Source of the DNA: Bacteroidales bacterium
Lineage (GTDB): Bacteria > Bacteroidota > Bacteroidia > Bacteroidales > Muribaculaceae
Reading direction: 5' to 3'
Assembly: GCA_004552485.1 (NCBI GenBank)
Contig: SFOH01000010.1
Coordinates: 1-39,879 of the forward strand
DNA: 39,879 nucleotides
The notes under the pieces: model-generated
Databases searched by the model: none
What the model saw: only the letters and a program-made list of their open reading frames with translations
What the model was told of the DNA's origin: nothing
Shown here: positions 7,830 to 16,760 of the stretch, one piece after another
How the letters are laid out: every line of letters starts with the position of its first letter
Numbering within the stretch: the first letter of the stretch is position 1
Position numbers and translations under genes: made by a program

Positions 7830-9695
7830 ATGTCTAACAAACCCGACTACGGATTCTGGAAACTGTGGAACTTGAGCTTCGGCTTCTTCGGAGTTCAGAT
7901 TGCCTACGCCCTCCAGAGCGCCCAGGTGAGCCGCATCTTCTCGACCATCGGCGCCGACCCCCACGACCTCAGCTACTTCTGGATTCTGCCTCCCCTGATG
8001 GGTCTCGTGGTTCAGCCCATCGTGGGCTCGGCCAGCGACCGCACCTGGAACCGCTTCGGCCGCCGCCTCCCCTACCTCTTAGTGGGCGCCGCCATCGCCA
8101 TCATCGTCATGTGCCTGCTCCCCAACGCCGGCTCGCTCAACCTCTCCGTCAGCTCCGCCATCATCTTCGGCCTCATCATGCTCATGTTCCTCGACACCTC
8201 GATCAACATGGCCATGCAGCCCTTCAAGATGCTCGTCGGCGACTTCGTCAACGAAAAACAGAAAGGCCTGGCCTATTCCATCCAGTCCTTCCTCTGCAAC
8301 GCCGGCTCTGTGGTCGGCTATGTCTGCCCCATCGTCCTGGCCATGTTCCTGGCCAACACCGCCCCGGAGGGCGAGGTGCCCGCAACGGTCACCTGGTCGT
8401 TCTACATCGGCGCCGCCGTCCTGGCCCTCTGCGTGCTCTACACCATGGTGAAAGTCAAGGAGATGCCCCCGCGCGAGTATGCCGCATACCACGGCCAGCC
8501 CTATGAGGACAAGGCTCAGCGCAAGGCCCGCGCTCAGAAAGAGGGCAAGTCCAAGGAGAACGTCTTCCGCCTCCTGGCCAAGGCTCCCAAAGTCTTCTGG
8601 ACCGTCGGCCTCGTCCAGTTCTTCTGCTGGGCCGCATTCCTGTTCATGTGGACCTACTCCACCGACGCCATCGCCAACCACGCCTTCCACGCTCCCTCCG
8701 TCGAGAGCTACCGCGGCGTCAGCGTCGGCGATCAGAAATACGAGGACAAATTCCTCTACAACGGCGAGACTCCGGTCATCTCCAACGGCCGCCTCTGCCT
8801 CGGCGCCGTCAGCCTCAACGGTCAGCAGGTCAAGCCGCAGACCGTCGTGGCCGGCAATGACACCGTCATCAGCGGCGGCGAAATCGTCTATGCCGGCGGC
8901 AACGCCAAAGTCGCTCCCCGCAACGGCGTGATCGCCCCCGCCGGTCAGACTCTCAACGTCGACGGCAATGACGTCGTCCTCACCGCCGACGCCGTGGCCA
9001 TCCCCGCCCTCTCGCTCGTCGAGCCCGGCACCACCCTCACACTCGCACACATCGCCACCGTCGACCGCACCACCGGCAAACTCGTCCTCGACGAGACTAC
9101 CGACATCCCCGTCGCCGACCCCGCTCAGCTCAGCCCCGTCACCACCACCGTCCTCAACTCCGCCTCCAAGGAGTATCAGGATGCCGGCGACTGGAACGGC
9201 GTTCTCCTCGCCATCCAGGCCATCGCCGCCGTGCTCTGGTCGATCGTCCTCGCAAGCTTCCGCAAGCGCAAACCCGCCTACGCCCTGAGCCTGCTCATCG
9301 GCGCCGCAGGTTTCATCAGCGTCTTCTTCATCACCAACCAGTACGCTCTGTTCGTGAGCTACGCCCTGATGGGATGCGCCTGGGCCGCTATGCTGGCAAT
9401 GCCCTTCACCATCCTCACCAACGCCCTCTCCGGCAACCACATCGGCACATACCTCGGCCTCTTCAACTGCACCATCTGCATCCCGCAGATTGTCGCTGCC
9501 ATCTGCGGCGGATGGGTTCTCTCATGCTTCGCTCCCGCAGCAAACGGCGCCCCCAACACGGTGTGGATGCTCGTATGCTCCGGCGTGCTCCTCGTCCTCG
9601 GCGCCCTCGCCGTCGGCGGCATCCGCGAGACCTTCGGCGCAAGCAAGGCCATGGCCGACCCCGCCTCGCAGGAGCTCGCCTCCACCGAGATGTGA
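7830..9695 (+). CDS. MFS transporter (GPH/SLC45-like) with large extracytoplasmic insert
   Basis: 621 aa inner-membrane transporter. The first half carries the motif SDRTWNRFGRRLPYLLVG (about 68-85) and LDTSINMAMQPFKMLVGDF (about 121-139), typical of glycoside-pentoside-hexuronide/SLC45 sugar carriers. Such proteins are usually 430-480 aa. Here about 160 residues (roughly 288-450) lie between what look like TM7 and TM8. The insert is rich in short beta-strand repeats (VISGGEIVYAGGN, LNVDGNDVVL, TTLTLAHIATVD) and has no hydrophobic segments, so it is probably a folded periplasmic domain. The substrate is unknown; a disaccharide is likely from family. A strong terminator follows at 9719-9759. 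Confidence 0.85.
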   Translation: MSNKPDYGFWKLWNLSFGFFGVQIAYALQSAQVSRIFSTIGADPHDLSYFWILPPLMGLVVQPIVGSASDRTWNRFGRRLPYLLVGAAIAIIVMCLLPNAGSLNLSVSSAIIFGLIMLMFLDTSINMAMQPFKMLVGDFVNEKQKGLAYSIQSFLCNAGSVVGYVCPIVLAMFLANTAPEGEVPATVTWSFYIGAAVLALCVLYTMVKVKEMPPREYAAYHGQPYEDKAQRKARAQKEGKSKENVFRLLAKAPKVFWTVGLVQFFCWAAFLFMWTYSTDAIANHAFHAPSVESYRGVSVGDQKYEDKFLYNGETPVISNGRLCLGAVSLNGQQVKPQTVVAGNDTVISGGEIVYAGGNAKVAPRNGVIAPAGQTLNVDGNDVVLTADAVAIPALSLVEPGTTLTLAHIATVDRTTGKLVLDETTDIPVADPAQLSPVTTTVLNSASKEYQDAGDWNGVLLAIQAIAAVLWSIVLASFRKRKPAYALSLLIGAAGFISVFFITNQYALFVSYALMGCAWAAMLAMPFTILTNALSGNHIGTYLGLFNCTICIPQIVAAICGGWVLSCFAPAANGAPNTVWMLVCSGVLLVLGALAVGGIRETFGASKAMADPASQELASTEM

Positions 9696-9718
9696 TTTCC
9701 CAAGAATGAACCCCTGAA

Positions 9719-9759
9719 GTGTATAGCACACGGCAACAGAGTGTGCTATACACCTTTTT
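9719..9759 (+). terminator. Rho-independent terminator
   Basis: A perfect 13-bp stem, GTGTATAGCACAC (9719-9731) with GTGTGCTATACAC (9741-9753), a 9-nt loop and a run of five T at 9755-9759. It ends the MFS transcript and separates it from sdaA. Confidence 0.85.
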
Positions 9760-9800
9760 ATAACAGATTGACACCCAAACACTCTCACCCCCGATAACGC

Positions 9801-11003
9801 ATGGAGTCACTAAGACAGCTGTTCAAGATAGGCCACGGCCCCTCCAGCTCCCACACCATGGGCCCGATGAAGGCCGCGCAGACCTTCGTGGAGCTCTGCA
9901 AAGGCAACGCCGCCTCCTTCGAAGTGGTGCTCTACGGCTCGCTCGCCGCAACCGGCCGCGGCCACCTCACCGACCGCGCCATCCTCAACGTCCTCGAGCC
10001 CGTCGCCCCCGCCCGTATCATCTGGGAGCCGGACACATTCCTGCCCTTCCATCCCAACGGCATGACCTTCCGCGCCCTCGACGCCGACAAGCGCCTGCTG
10101 CTCGAGCACACCTGGTACAGCGTCGGCGGCGGAGACATCGTCCTCGACGGCGAAGACCGCCGCGTCGCCAAGAAGGAGGTCTACGCCATGCACACGGTCG
10201 AAGACATCCTCAAGTGGTGCGCCGCCACCGGCAAGAGCTACTGGGAGTATGTCGACGAGTGCGAAGGCTCCGAGATCTGGGACTACCTCCACCGCGTGTG
10301 GGAGGTGATGAAAGCCGCCGTCCAGCGCGGCATCGAGGCCGAAGGCGTTCTCCCCGGCGGCCTCGGCGTGCGCCGTAAGGCCGTCAGCTACTATGTCCAC
10401 GCCGCCGGCTATGCCCAGTCGCTCAAGAGCCGCGGCCTGGTCTACGCCTATGCCCTCGCCGTCAGCGAGGAGAATGCCGCCGGCGGCGAGATTGTCACCG
10501 CCCCCACCTGCGGCAGCTGCGGCGTCCTCCCCGCCGTGCTCTATCATCTCTACACCTCCAAAGGCTTCAGCGAGAAGCGCATCCTCCGTGCCCTCGCCAC
10601 CGCCGGCCTCTTCGGCAACATCGTCAAGACCAACGCCAGCGTCAGCGGCGCCGAAGTGGGCTGTCAGGGCGAGGTCGGCGTGGCCTGCGCCATGGCTGCA
10701 GCCGCCGCATCGCAGCTCTTCGGAGGCACCCCCGCCCAGATTGAATACTCCGCCGAGATGGGCCTCGAGCATCACCTCGGACTCACCTGCGACCCCGTCT
10801 GCGGCCTCGTTCAGATTCCCTGCATCGAGCGCAACGCCTACGCCGCCGCCCGTGCCCTCGACTCGAACCTCTACGCAGCCTTCTCCGACGGACAGCACTC
10901 CGTCTCCTTCGACCGCATCGTCGAGGTCATGAAGCAGACCGGCCACGACCTGCCGTCGATCTACAAGGAGACGTCGCGCGGAGGCCTCGCCGCCATTCAG
11001 TGA
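9801..11003 (+). CDS. sdaA: L-serine ammonia-lyase, iron-sulfur dependent
   Basis: 400 aa single-chain enzyme deaminating L-serine to pyruvate and ammonia. The N-terminal beta domain has the conserved GHGPSSSHTMGPMKAA (residues about 12-27). The C-terminal alpha domain contains the cysteine motifs for the labile [4Fe-4S] cluster: APTCGSCGVLPA, GAEVGCQGEVGVACAMAAA and LTCDPVCGLVQIPCIERNA. Length and domain order match the fused type found in Bacteroides. It is monocistronic: a terminator lies upstream and a 143-nt gap follows. That gap (11004-11146) holds no ORF or RNA that I recognise; a T-rich run at 11018-11025 has no clear stem. Confidence 0.95.
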   Translation: MESLRQLFKIGHGPSSSHTMGPMKAAQTFVELCKGNAASFEVVLYGSLAATGRGHLTDRAILNVLEPVAPARIIWEPDTFLPFHPNGMTFRALDADKRLLLEHTWYSVGGGDIVLDGEDRRVAKKEVYAMHTVEDILKWCAATGKSYWEYVDECEGSEIWDYLHRVWEVMKAAVQRGIEAEGVLPGGLGVRRKAVSYYVHAAGYAQSLKSRGLVYAYALAVSEENAAGGEIVTAPTCGSCGVLPAVLYHLYTSKGFSEKRILRALATAGLFGNIVKTNASVSGAEVGCQGEVGVACAMAAAAASQLFGGTPAQIEYSAEMGLEHHLGLTCDPVCGLVQIPCIERNAYAAARALDSNLYAAFSDGQHSVSFDRIVEVMKQTGHDLPSIYKETSRGGLAAIQ

Positions 11004-11146
11004 CGAGGCGCTTTAGTCTTTTTTAACGCTTGGCACTGTAATCTTTCGCCGCGTATTGCGTCTAATACGTAGCTTTCCGCGCAGGAGCCCCCGCTCCCGC
11101 ACCGCCCCGAAAAATGAACATATATCACATTATTTAATCTTATTAT

Positions 11147-14002
11147 ATGAGAAAATTCTTTTTACGCGTTGCCACGGCCATGGCTGTGATGCTCACCGCC
11201 TTCTGTGCCAACGCCCAGGAAATGTCGCAGCCCATCGACCCCGACATGCTTCCTAAAGCTCCGGTAGACAGCGCCGTCATCAAAGGCCAGCTGCCCAACG
11301 GAATCACCTACTACATCCGCCACAACGAGACCCCCAAGGGTCAGGCCGACTTCTTCATCGCCCAGAACGTGGGCTCTATCCTTGAGGACGAAGACCAGCG
11401 CGGTCTGGCCCACTTCCTCGAGCACATGTGCTTCAACGGCACGGAGAACTTCCCCGGCAACGGCGTCATCGACTGGCTCGAGTCGCAGGGCGTGAAATTC
11501 GGCTACAACCTCAACGCCTACACCGGCCTCGACGAGACCGTCTACAACATCTCGAACGTGCCCCTCAAGAGCGACGGCATCGTTGACTCATGCCTGCTCG
11601 TGCTCCACGACTGGGCCGACGGACTCCTCCTCGATTCCATGGAAATCGACAAAGAGCGCGGCGTGATCCACCAGGAGTGGCGCCGCTCGATGGTAGGCCA
11701 GATGCGCATCCTCGAGAAACTGCTTCCTCAGGTTTATCCCGGCAGCAAGTACGGCGAGCGTCTCCCCATCGGCCTCATGTCCGTCGTCGACCACTTCAAG
11801 CCTCAGGTTCTCCGCAACTACTACGAGAAATGGTACCGCCCCGACAACCAGGCCATCATCGTGGTCGGTGACGTCGACCCCAAAGCCATCCAGGCCAAGA
11901 TCGAGAAAATCTTCGATCCCATACAGATGCCCGAGAATCCCGCACCCCGCGTATGGGAGCAGGTTCCCGACACCCCCGGCACCATCTACGCCATCGGCTC
12001 CGACAAAGAGCAGTCCGCTTCAATCGCCAACATGTTCTTCAAGCTTCCCCAGCAGCTCATCTCACGCGATATGAACGGCACCGTGGCCTCATTCCCCATG
12101 AAATATCTGGAGTACATGATCGCCGCCATGATGAACGAGCGCTACTCCGACATGGCCTCCAAGCCCGACTGCCCCTTCGCCGCCGCTTCCATCGACGTCG
12201 GCCAGTTCTTCATCTCGCCCACCAAGGACGCCCTCTCCCTCGAGGTGATCGGCAAAGGCAACGACATCCGTCCCGCCTTTGAAGCCGCCTACCGTGAGCT
12301 CCTCCGTGCCGCCAAGAACGGCTTCACCCAGAGTGAGTACGACCGCGCCAAAGCCCAGTACCTCGCCTCCTACGAGCGCCAGTACGAGCAGCGCGCCGGC
12401 CGCGACAACACCTCCTACGCCCGCGAATATGCCGCCAACTTCACCAAGAACGAGCCCATCCCCGGCATCGAATATGAGCTGGAGATGGCCAAACAGGTAG
12501 CCGCTCAGATTCCCTTCCAGGCCTTCCAGCAGCTCCTCCCCGAGCTCATCAGCCGTCCTGACAACCGCGTCTTCATGGCTCTCCTCCCCGAGACCCCCGA
12601 GACACACATCGTCACCGAGCCCGAGATGGCCGAACTCATCTCGAAGGTTGAGGCCGAAGACCTCGCCGCCTACGAGGACAACACCAAGACCGAGCCCCTC
12701 GTGCCCTCGCTCTCCGCTCCCGTCGAGCCCGTCGTCAGCGAAAACGCCACCTTCGGCACCACCGAGCTCACCTACCCCAACGGCGTCAAAGTCATCATGA
12801 AGAAGACCGACTTCAAGCCAGGCGAAATCAAGTTTGAGGCAACCGCACGCGGCGGCTACGGCTACGAGCCCATCTCCGACGCCACACGCAGCCTCGTCTC
12901 CGGCCAGGGCTTCGGCCTCATGGTCTACGGCCTCGGCTCGTACACCAACACCGACCTCGAGAAATACCTCAAAGGCAAGAACACCTCTCTCTCCTTCGAC
13001 CTCGACCCCAACGAACGCGGCCTCGTCGGTTCAACAACCCCCAAGAACCTGCCCACACTCATGGAGCTCATCCACATGGCCTTCGTTGACGCCCGCATCT
13101 ACGACGACGAGTTCAACAGCCTCAAAGAGCAGCTCAAGAGCATCCTGGCCAACCAGGCAGCAACCCCCGACTTCAAAGCCCAGCAGGGCTGGTACAAGAG
13201 CCTCTACAAATACGGCAACTCCTATCTGCCCACTCCCGAGCTCCTCGACCAGGCCAACGCCGCCGACATCCAGGGCCTCCTCCACACAATGTACGCCAAC
13301 CCCGGCAACTTCACCTTCACCTTCGTCGGTGACATCGACACCGCCGAGCTCACCAAACTCTGCAACGAGTACCTTGGCAACCTCCGCGCTCCCCGCATCG
13401 CCGCTCCTCCCACAAAGGCAGCTCCCGACTACGAACCCCTCACCGGCCCCAAGGACACCGCCGAGACAACCGTGATGGAGACACCCCAGACCACCGTCTA
13501 CATCACCCTCACCGGCAAACTCCCCTACAACGCCAAGAACGCCCTCGCCGCCTCCGCAGCCGGCCAGATTCTCTCCAACCGCCTGCTCAAGACCATCCGC
13601 GAGGACATGGGTGCCGTCTACTCAATCGGCGCCGGCTCACGCCTCAGCCGCCTCACCGACCAGAACTTCTTCCTCTACATCCCCTTCCCCATGAAGCCCG
13701 AGATGCAGAACGAAGTGCTCGCCAAAGTCAAAGAGCTCACCGAGGACATGGCCAATAACATCACCGACGAAGAGTTCAGCCCCATCCGCGAATACATGGT
13801 TAAACAGGCCCGCGAGGACGCTGAGAAGAACGGCTCATGGCTGAACGCCATCTCCGGCGTCGTCCTGAACAACGTCGACACCTTCACCAACGCCGAGGCC
13901 AATGCCGCCGCCCTGACCAAAGAAGACGTCAAAGCTCTCATGAAAGACATCCTCTCTCAGAAGAACTACCGCGCCTACACCCTCTCCCCCGCCGCCAAAT
14001 AA
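11147..14002 (+). CDS. M16 family zinc protease, full length
   Basis: 951 aa with an N-terminal signal peptide (ending near ANAQ, residue 24). The first M16 repeat contains the inverted zinc motif HFLEH (H89, E92, H93) and the distal ligand E170 in DKERGVIHQE, as in pitrilysin. The second, non-catalytic M16 repeat starts near residue 535 (TELTYPNGVKVIMKK) and runs to the end, giving the closed-clam architecture. Such exported peptidases degrade small peptides in the periplasm. Two hairpins follow (14028-14050, 14068-14092). The catalytic half (nt 11246-12669) is duplicated in the next gene at 15279-16700 with high nucleotide similarity. Confidence 0.93.
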   Translation: MRKFFLRVATAMAVMLTAFCANAQEMSQPIDPDMLPKAPVDSAVIKGQLPNGITYYIRHNETPKGQADFFIAQNVGSILEDEDQRGLAHFLEHMCFNGTENFPGNGVIDWLESQGVKFGYNLNAYTGLDETVYNISNVPLKSDGIVDSCLLVLHDWADGLLLDSMEIDKERGVIHQEWRRSMVGQMRILEKLLPQVYPGSKYGERLPIGLMSVVDHFKPQVLRNYYEKWYRPDNQAIIVVGDVDPKAIQAKIEKIFDPIQMPENPAPRVWEQVPDTPGTIYAIGSDKEQSASIANMFFKLPQQLISRDMNGTVASFPMKYLEYMIAAMMNERYSDMASKPDCPFAAASIDVGQFFISPTKDALSLEVIGKGNDIRPAFEAAYRELLRAAKNGFTQSEYDRAKAQYLASYERQYEQRAGRDNTSYAREYAANFTKNEPIPGIEYELEMAKQVAAQIPFQAFQQLLPELISRPDNRVFMALLPETPETHIVTEPEMAELISKVEAEDLAAYEDNTKTEPLVPSLSAPVEPVVSENATFGTTELTYPNGVKVIMKKTDFKPGEIKFEATARGGYGYEPISDATRSLVSGQGFGLMVYGLGSYTNTDLEKYLKGKNTSLSFDLDPNERGLVGSTTPKNLPTLMELIHMAFVDARIYDDEFNSLKEQLKSILANQAATPDFKAQQGWYKSLYKYGNSYLPTPELLDQANAADIQGLLHTMYANPGNFTFTFVGDIDTAELTKLCNEYLGNLRAPRIAAPPTKAAPDYEPLTGPKDTAETTVMETPQTTVYITLTGKLPYNAKNALAASAAGQILSNRLLKTIREDMGAVYSIGAGSRLSRLTDQNFFLYIPFPMKPEMQNEVLAKVKELTEDMANNITDEEFSPIREYMVKQAREDAEKNGSWLNAISGVVLNNVDTFTNAEANAAALTKEDVKALMKDILSQKNYRAYTLSPAAK
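11246..12669 (+). repeat. Catalytic-half duplication, copy 1 (inside full M16 gene)
   Basis: Long direct repeat with 15279-16700. Both run from MLPKAP to the SKVE...L linker and differ by one codon in length (ELISRPDNR against ELIGPDNR) plus scattered substitutions. Confidence 0.88.
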
Positions 14003-14027
14003 CCCCTCCCCCCGAATCTCCCCGCGA

Positions 14028-14050
14028 GCTGCCCGGTCCCTCCGGGCAGC
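14028..14050 (+). terminator. GC-rich hairpin before terminator
   Basis: Nine-bp stem GCTGCCCGG (14028-14036) with CCGGGCAGC (14042-14050), loop TCCCT. No T-run of its own; it probably works with the next hairpin. Confidence 0.45.
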
Positions 14051-14067
14051 CGCATCCCCCCTCAAAG

Positions 14068-14092
14068 CCGCGCTTCCAGCGCGGTTTTTTTT
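14068..14092 (+). terminator. Rho-independent terminator of the M16 gene
   Basis: Stem CCGCGC (14068-14073) with GCGCGG (14079-14084), loop TTCCA, then eight T (14085-14092). Confidence 0.9.
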
Positions 14093-14134
14093 GCGCCCCT
14101 TCCGCGTACGGCGGAGAAAGAAAACGCGCGCGTG

Positions 14135-14166
14135 TTTGCTCATTGAAAAATAAGTTATTACCTTTG
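14135..14166 (+). promoter_or_regulatory. Consensus promoter of the PEGA-M16 gene
   Basis: TTTG (14135-14138), 20-nt spacer, TACCTTTG (14159-14166): a full match to the Bacteroidetes housekeeping promoter. Predicted start near 14172, leader about 20 nt. The -7 element and leader recur in decayed form before the WG-repeat gene at 17080. Confidence 0.75.
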
Positions 14167-14555
14167 CAGGACAAAACCAGTCCGCAATCCTAATGAAAAA
14201 ATTCTTCCTGATTCTCCTAATGGCATTGGCCGTCGTGAGCGCCACCTCGCAGAAGGCTGTCGTTGAAAGCTTCGAGGTCGCGCCCATGGACGTCACAGCT
14301 CAGAAATACGCACGCCTCGACCTCCACGGCGAGAAGTGTGCGCTGGTCAAGGTGATTGTCGTGGCGCAGAACGTCTCCTTCCAGGGCAACCTCATCGGCG
14401 ACGTGCCGAAGAAAGGCAGCGAATACTGGGTCTATCTCACCGCCGGCACCAAGATGATGCGCATCACAGCCGACAACTTCATGTCCATGATGTACAACTT
14501 CCCGGAGCCACTTCAGGGCGGCGTCACATACATTCTCACCCTTCAGGCGCCCCAA
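14159..14555 (+). repeat. Promoter -7 plus N-terminal module, copy 1
   Basis: This segment aligns without gaps in the leader with 17080-17476 (offset 2921 nt). It covers the -7 element, leader and the first ~120 codons (signal peptide and the module ending ...YILTLQAPQ). Confidence 0.8.
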
Positions 14556-16706
14556 AACTTCGGCATCGCACCGCAGAAGCCCGCGGAGAACTACCTCGTG
14601 CTCAAAGTCAATCCCGCACATGCCACCGTCTTTGTGGACGGCGCGCCCAAATCCGTTGAGGACGGCGTGGTCAGCGTTTCCCTCCCCGACGGCCCGCACA
14701 CCTACCGCGTCGAGTTAGTGGGATATGCCGCACAGGAGGGCACCGTCACCATGGCCGGAAAACGCGAGTCGCGCACCATCTCGCTCGTCTCCACCAAGCC
14801 CACACTCACCATCACCGCCGCCACACCCGGCACAGAAATCTACATCAACGACGCCCGCAAGGGCACGGGCCGTTGGAGCGGCCAACTCTTCCCGGACACC
14901 TACGTTGTCGAAGGACGCCTCGCCGCCCACCGCACCCACACTCAGAAGATAACACTCACCGAAGGCCGTGACCAGACACTCGCCATCCCGGCTCTCGCTG
15001 CCATCACCGGCTCGCTCAACGTCAACTACAAACCCGTCGACGCCACCATCACCGTCGACGGCCGCAATGCCGGCGTCACCCCCAACGTCGTCCCCGACCT
15101 CCTCGTCGGAGACCACACCGTCGTCATCTCCAAAGACGGCTACACCCCGGCCACCCTCACCGCCACCGTCTCCGAATCCGCCCCCGCCACCCTCTCCGGC
15201 TCCCTCACCCCCCTCCCCGCCAAAAAGCCGCAGCAGAAGCCGAAACCGCAGGGAAATCAGTCGGCCATCGAGCCCGGCATGCTTCCTAAAGCCCCGATGG
15301 ACAGCGAGGTGCTCAAAGGTCAGTTGTCCAACGGTCTCACATATTACATCCGCCACAACGCGACTCCAAAGGGCAAGGCAGACTTTTTTATCGCTCAGAA
15401 CGTAGGCTCAATCCTCGAAGAGGAAAATGAGCGAGGCACGGCTCACTTCCTGGAGCACATGTGCTTCAACAGCACGGAGCATTTCCCCGGTAACGGCATA
15501 ATCAGCTGGCTCGAGTCAAGAGGCGTGAAATTCGGCCAGGACCTCAACGCCTACACCGGCATGGACGAGACCGTCTATAACATCTCGAACGTGCCCGTCA
15601 AAAGCTCCGGCACCGTCGACTCCTGCCTGCTTGTGCTCCACGACTGGGCCGACGGCATGAGTCTCAACCCCAAGGAAATTGACGCGGAGCGCAATGTGAT
15701 CCACGAGGAATGGCGCCGTTCGATGGTCGGCCAGATGCGTCTTCTCGAGAAACTTCTTCCCAAGGTTTATCCCGGCAGCAAGTACGGCAAGCGCCTCCCC
15801 ATCGGCCTCATGTCCGTCGTCGACAACATCACCCCCCGGGAACTCCGCAACTACTACGAAAAATGGTATCGCCCCGACAACCAGGCCATCATCGTTGTTG
15901 GCGACGTCGACCCCGAAGCCATCGAGTCCAAGATTGAGAGAATATTCGGATCTATACAAATGCCTGCCAACCCGGCACCCCGCGTTTGGGAGCAGGTTCC
16001 CGACAATCCCGGCACCATCTATGCCATCGGCTCGGACAAAGATCAGTCCGCCTCAATCGCATACATGTTCTTCAAGCTCCCCCAGCAGTTCATCTCACGC
16101 GAGATGAACGGCACCGTAGCCTCATTCCCCATGAAGTATCTCGAATATATGCTCACTGCCATGATGAACGAGCGATTCTCCAACATGGCCTCCAAGTCCG
16201 ACTGCCCCTTCGCCGGCGCTTCCATCGACATTGGCCAGTTCCTGATCTCGCCTACAAAGGACGCCCTCACACTCATGGTTGTTGGCAAAGGCAACGACAT
16301 CCGTCCTGCCTTTGAGGTCGCCTACCGCGAACTACTCCGCGCCTCCAAAAACGGTTTCACCCAAAGCGAGTACGACCGCGCAAAGGCAAAATACCTGGCC
16401 AACTACGAGAGCGGGTACGAGCAGCGCGCCAACCGCGACAACACTACCTACGCCCGCGAATATGCTGCCAGCTTCACCAAGAACGAGCCCATCCCCGGCA
16501 TCGCCTACGAGCTGGAGATGGCCAAGCAGGTAGCCGCTCAGATTCCCTTCCAGGCCTTCCAGCAGCTCCTCCCCGAGCTCATCGGTCCTGACAACCGCGT
16601 CTTCATGGCACTCCTCCCCGAGAAAGCAGAGACACACATCGTCACCGAGCCCGAGATGGCCGCTGTCATCTCCAAAGTCGAATCCGAAAACCTCTCCGCC
16701 AAATAA
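14193..16706 (+). CDS. Chimeric secreted protein: N-terminal module + PEGA domains + half M16 protease
   Basis: 837 aa. Residues 1-20 are a signal peptide. Residues 21-120 form a module seen at the start of many Bacteroidetes secreted proteins (VVESFEVAPMDVTA, EYWVYLTAGTK). Three PEGA-like beta domains follow at about 135-200, 203-268 and 270-340, then a K/P/Q linker (344-356). From residue 357 it is a copy of the catalytic half of the preceding M16 protease, with HFLEH (H418, E421, H422) and the distal glutamate near 499. It stops at SKVESENLSAK, exactly where the full-length protein enters its inter-domain linker. The second M16 half is missing, so an active clam would need a partner, possibly the full-length neighbour or a dimer. 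A consensus promoter precedes it. Confidence 0.88.
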   Translation: MKKFFLILLMALAVVSATSQKAVVESFEVAPMDVTAQKYARLDLHGEKCALVKVIVVAQNVSFQGNLIGDVPKKGSEYWVYLTAGTKMMRITADNFMSMMYNFPEPLQGGVTYILTLQAPQNFGIAPQKPAENYLVLKVNPAHATVFVDGAPKSVEDGVVSVSLPDGPHTYRVELVGYAAQEGTVTMAGKRESRTISLVSTKPTLTITAATPGTEIYINDARKGTGRWSGQLFPDTYVVEGRLAAHRTHTQKITLTEGRDQTLAIPALAAITGSLNVNYKPVDATITVDGRNAGVTPNVVPDLLVGDHTVVISKDGYTPATLTATVSESAPATLSGSLTPLPAKKPQQKPKPQGNQSAIEPGMLPKAPMDSEVLKGQLSNGLTYYIRHNATPKGKADFFIAQNVGSILEEENERGTAHFLEHMCFNSTEHFPGNGIISWLESRGVKFGQDLNAYTGMDETVYNISNVPVKSSGTVDSCLLVLHDWADGMSLNPKEIDAERNVIHEEWRRSMVGQMRLLEKLLPKVYPGSKYGKRLPIGLMSVVDNITPRELRNYYEKWYRPDNQAIIVVGDVDPEAIESKIERIFGSIQMPANPAPRVWEQVPDNPGTIYAIGSDKDQSASIAYMFFKLPQQFISREMNGTVASFPMKYLEYMLTAMMNERFSNMASKSDCPFAGASIDIGQFLISPTKDALTLMVVGKGNDIRPAFEVAYRELLRASKNGFTQSEYDRAKAKYLANYESGYEQRANRDNTTYAREYAASFTKNEPIPGIAYELEMAKQVAAQIPFQAFQQLLPELIGPDNRVFMALLPEKAETHIVTEPEMAAVISKVESENLSAK
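15279..16700 (+). repeat. Catalytic-half duplication, copy 2 (inside chimeric gene)
   Basis: Second copy of 11246-12669. Many stretches are identical at the nucleotide level, for example around the KEISRE/EMNGTVASFPMKYLEYM block, which indicates a fairly recent duplication or ongoing gene conversion. Confidence 0.88.
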
Positions 16707-16760
16707 CAGCCTACCTGCATTTAGCAACTCAATATCATACTTTGGTCCACCCTTTGGCTT

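Noticed and set aside
7767..7830. CCAATCAAT direct repeats before the MFS gene as a regulatory site
   Set aside because: Two 9-mers in a low-complexity stretch; no palindrome, promoter element or third copy.
8079..9440. Long minus-strand open frame of 453 codons
   Set aside because: It is antisense to the MFS transporter gene and is a by-product of GCC/CTC-rich codons; its product is a low-complexity G/D/E/A/V-rich string without a family match. The same holds for the long antisense frames at 9810-10946, 31635-32720, 33081-34346, 34500-35897, 35971-37206 and 38214-39434.
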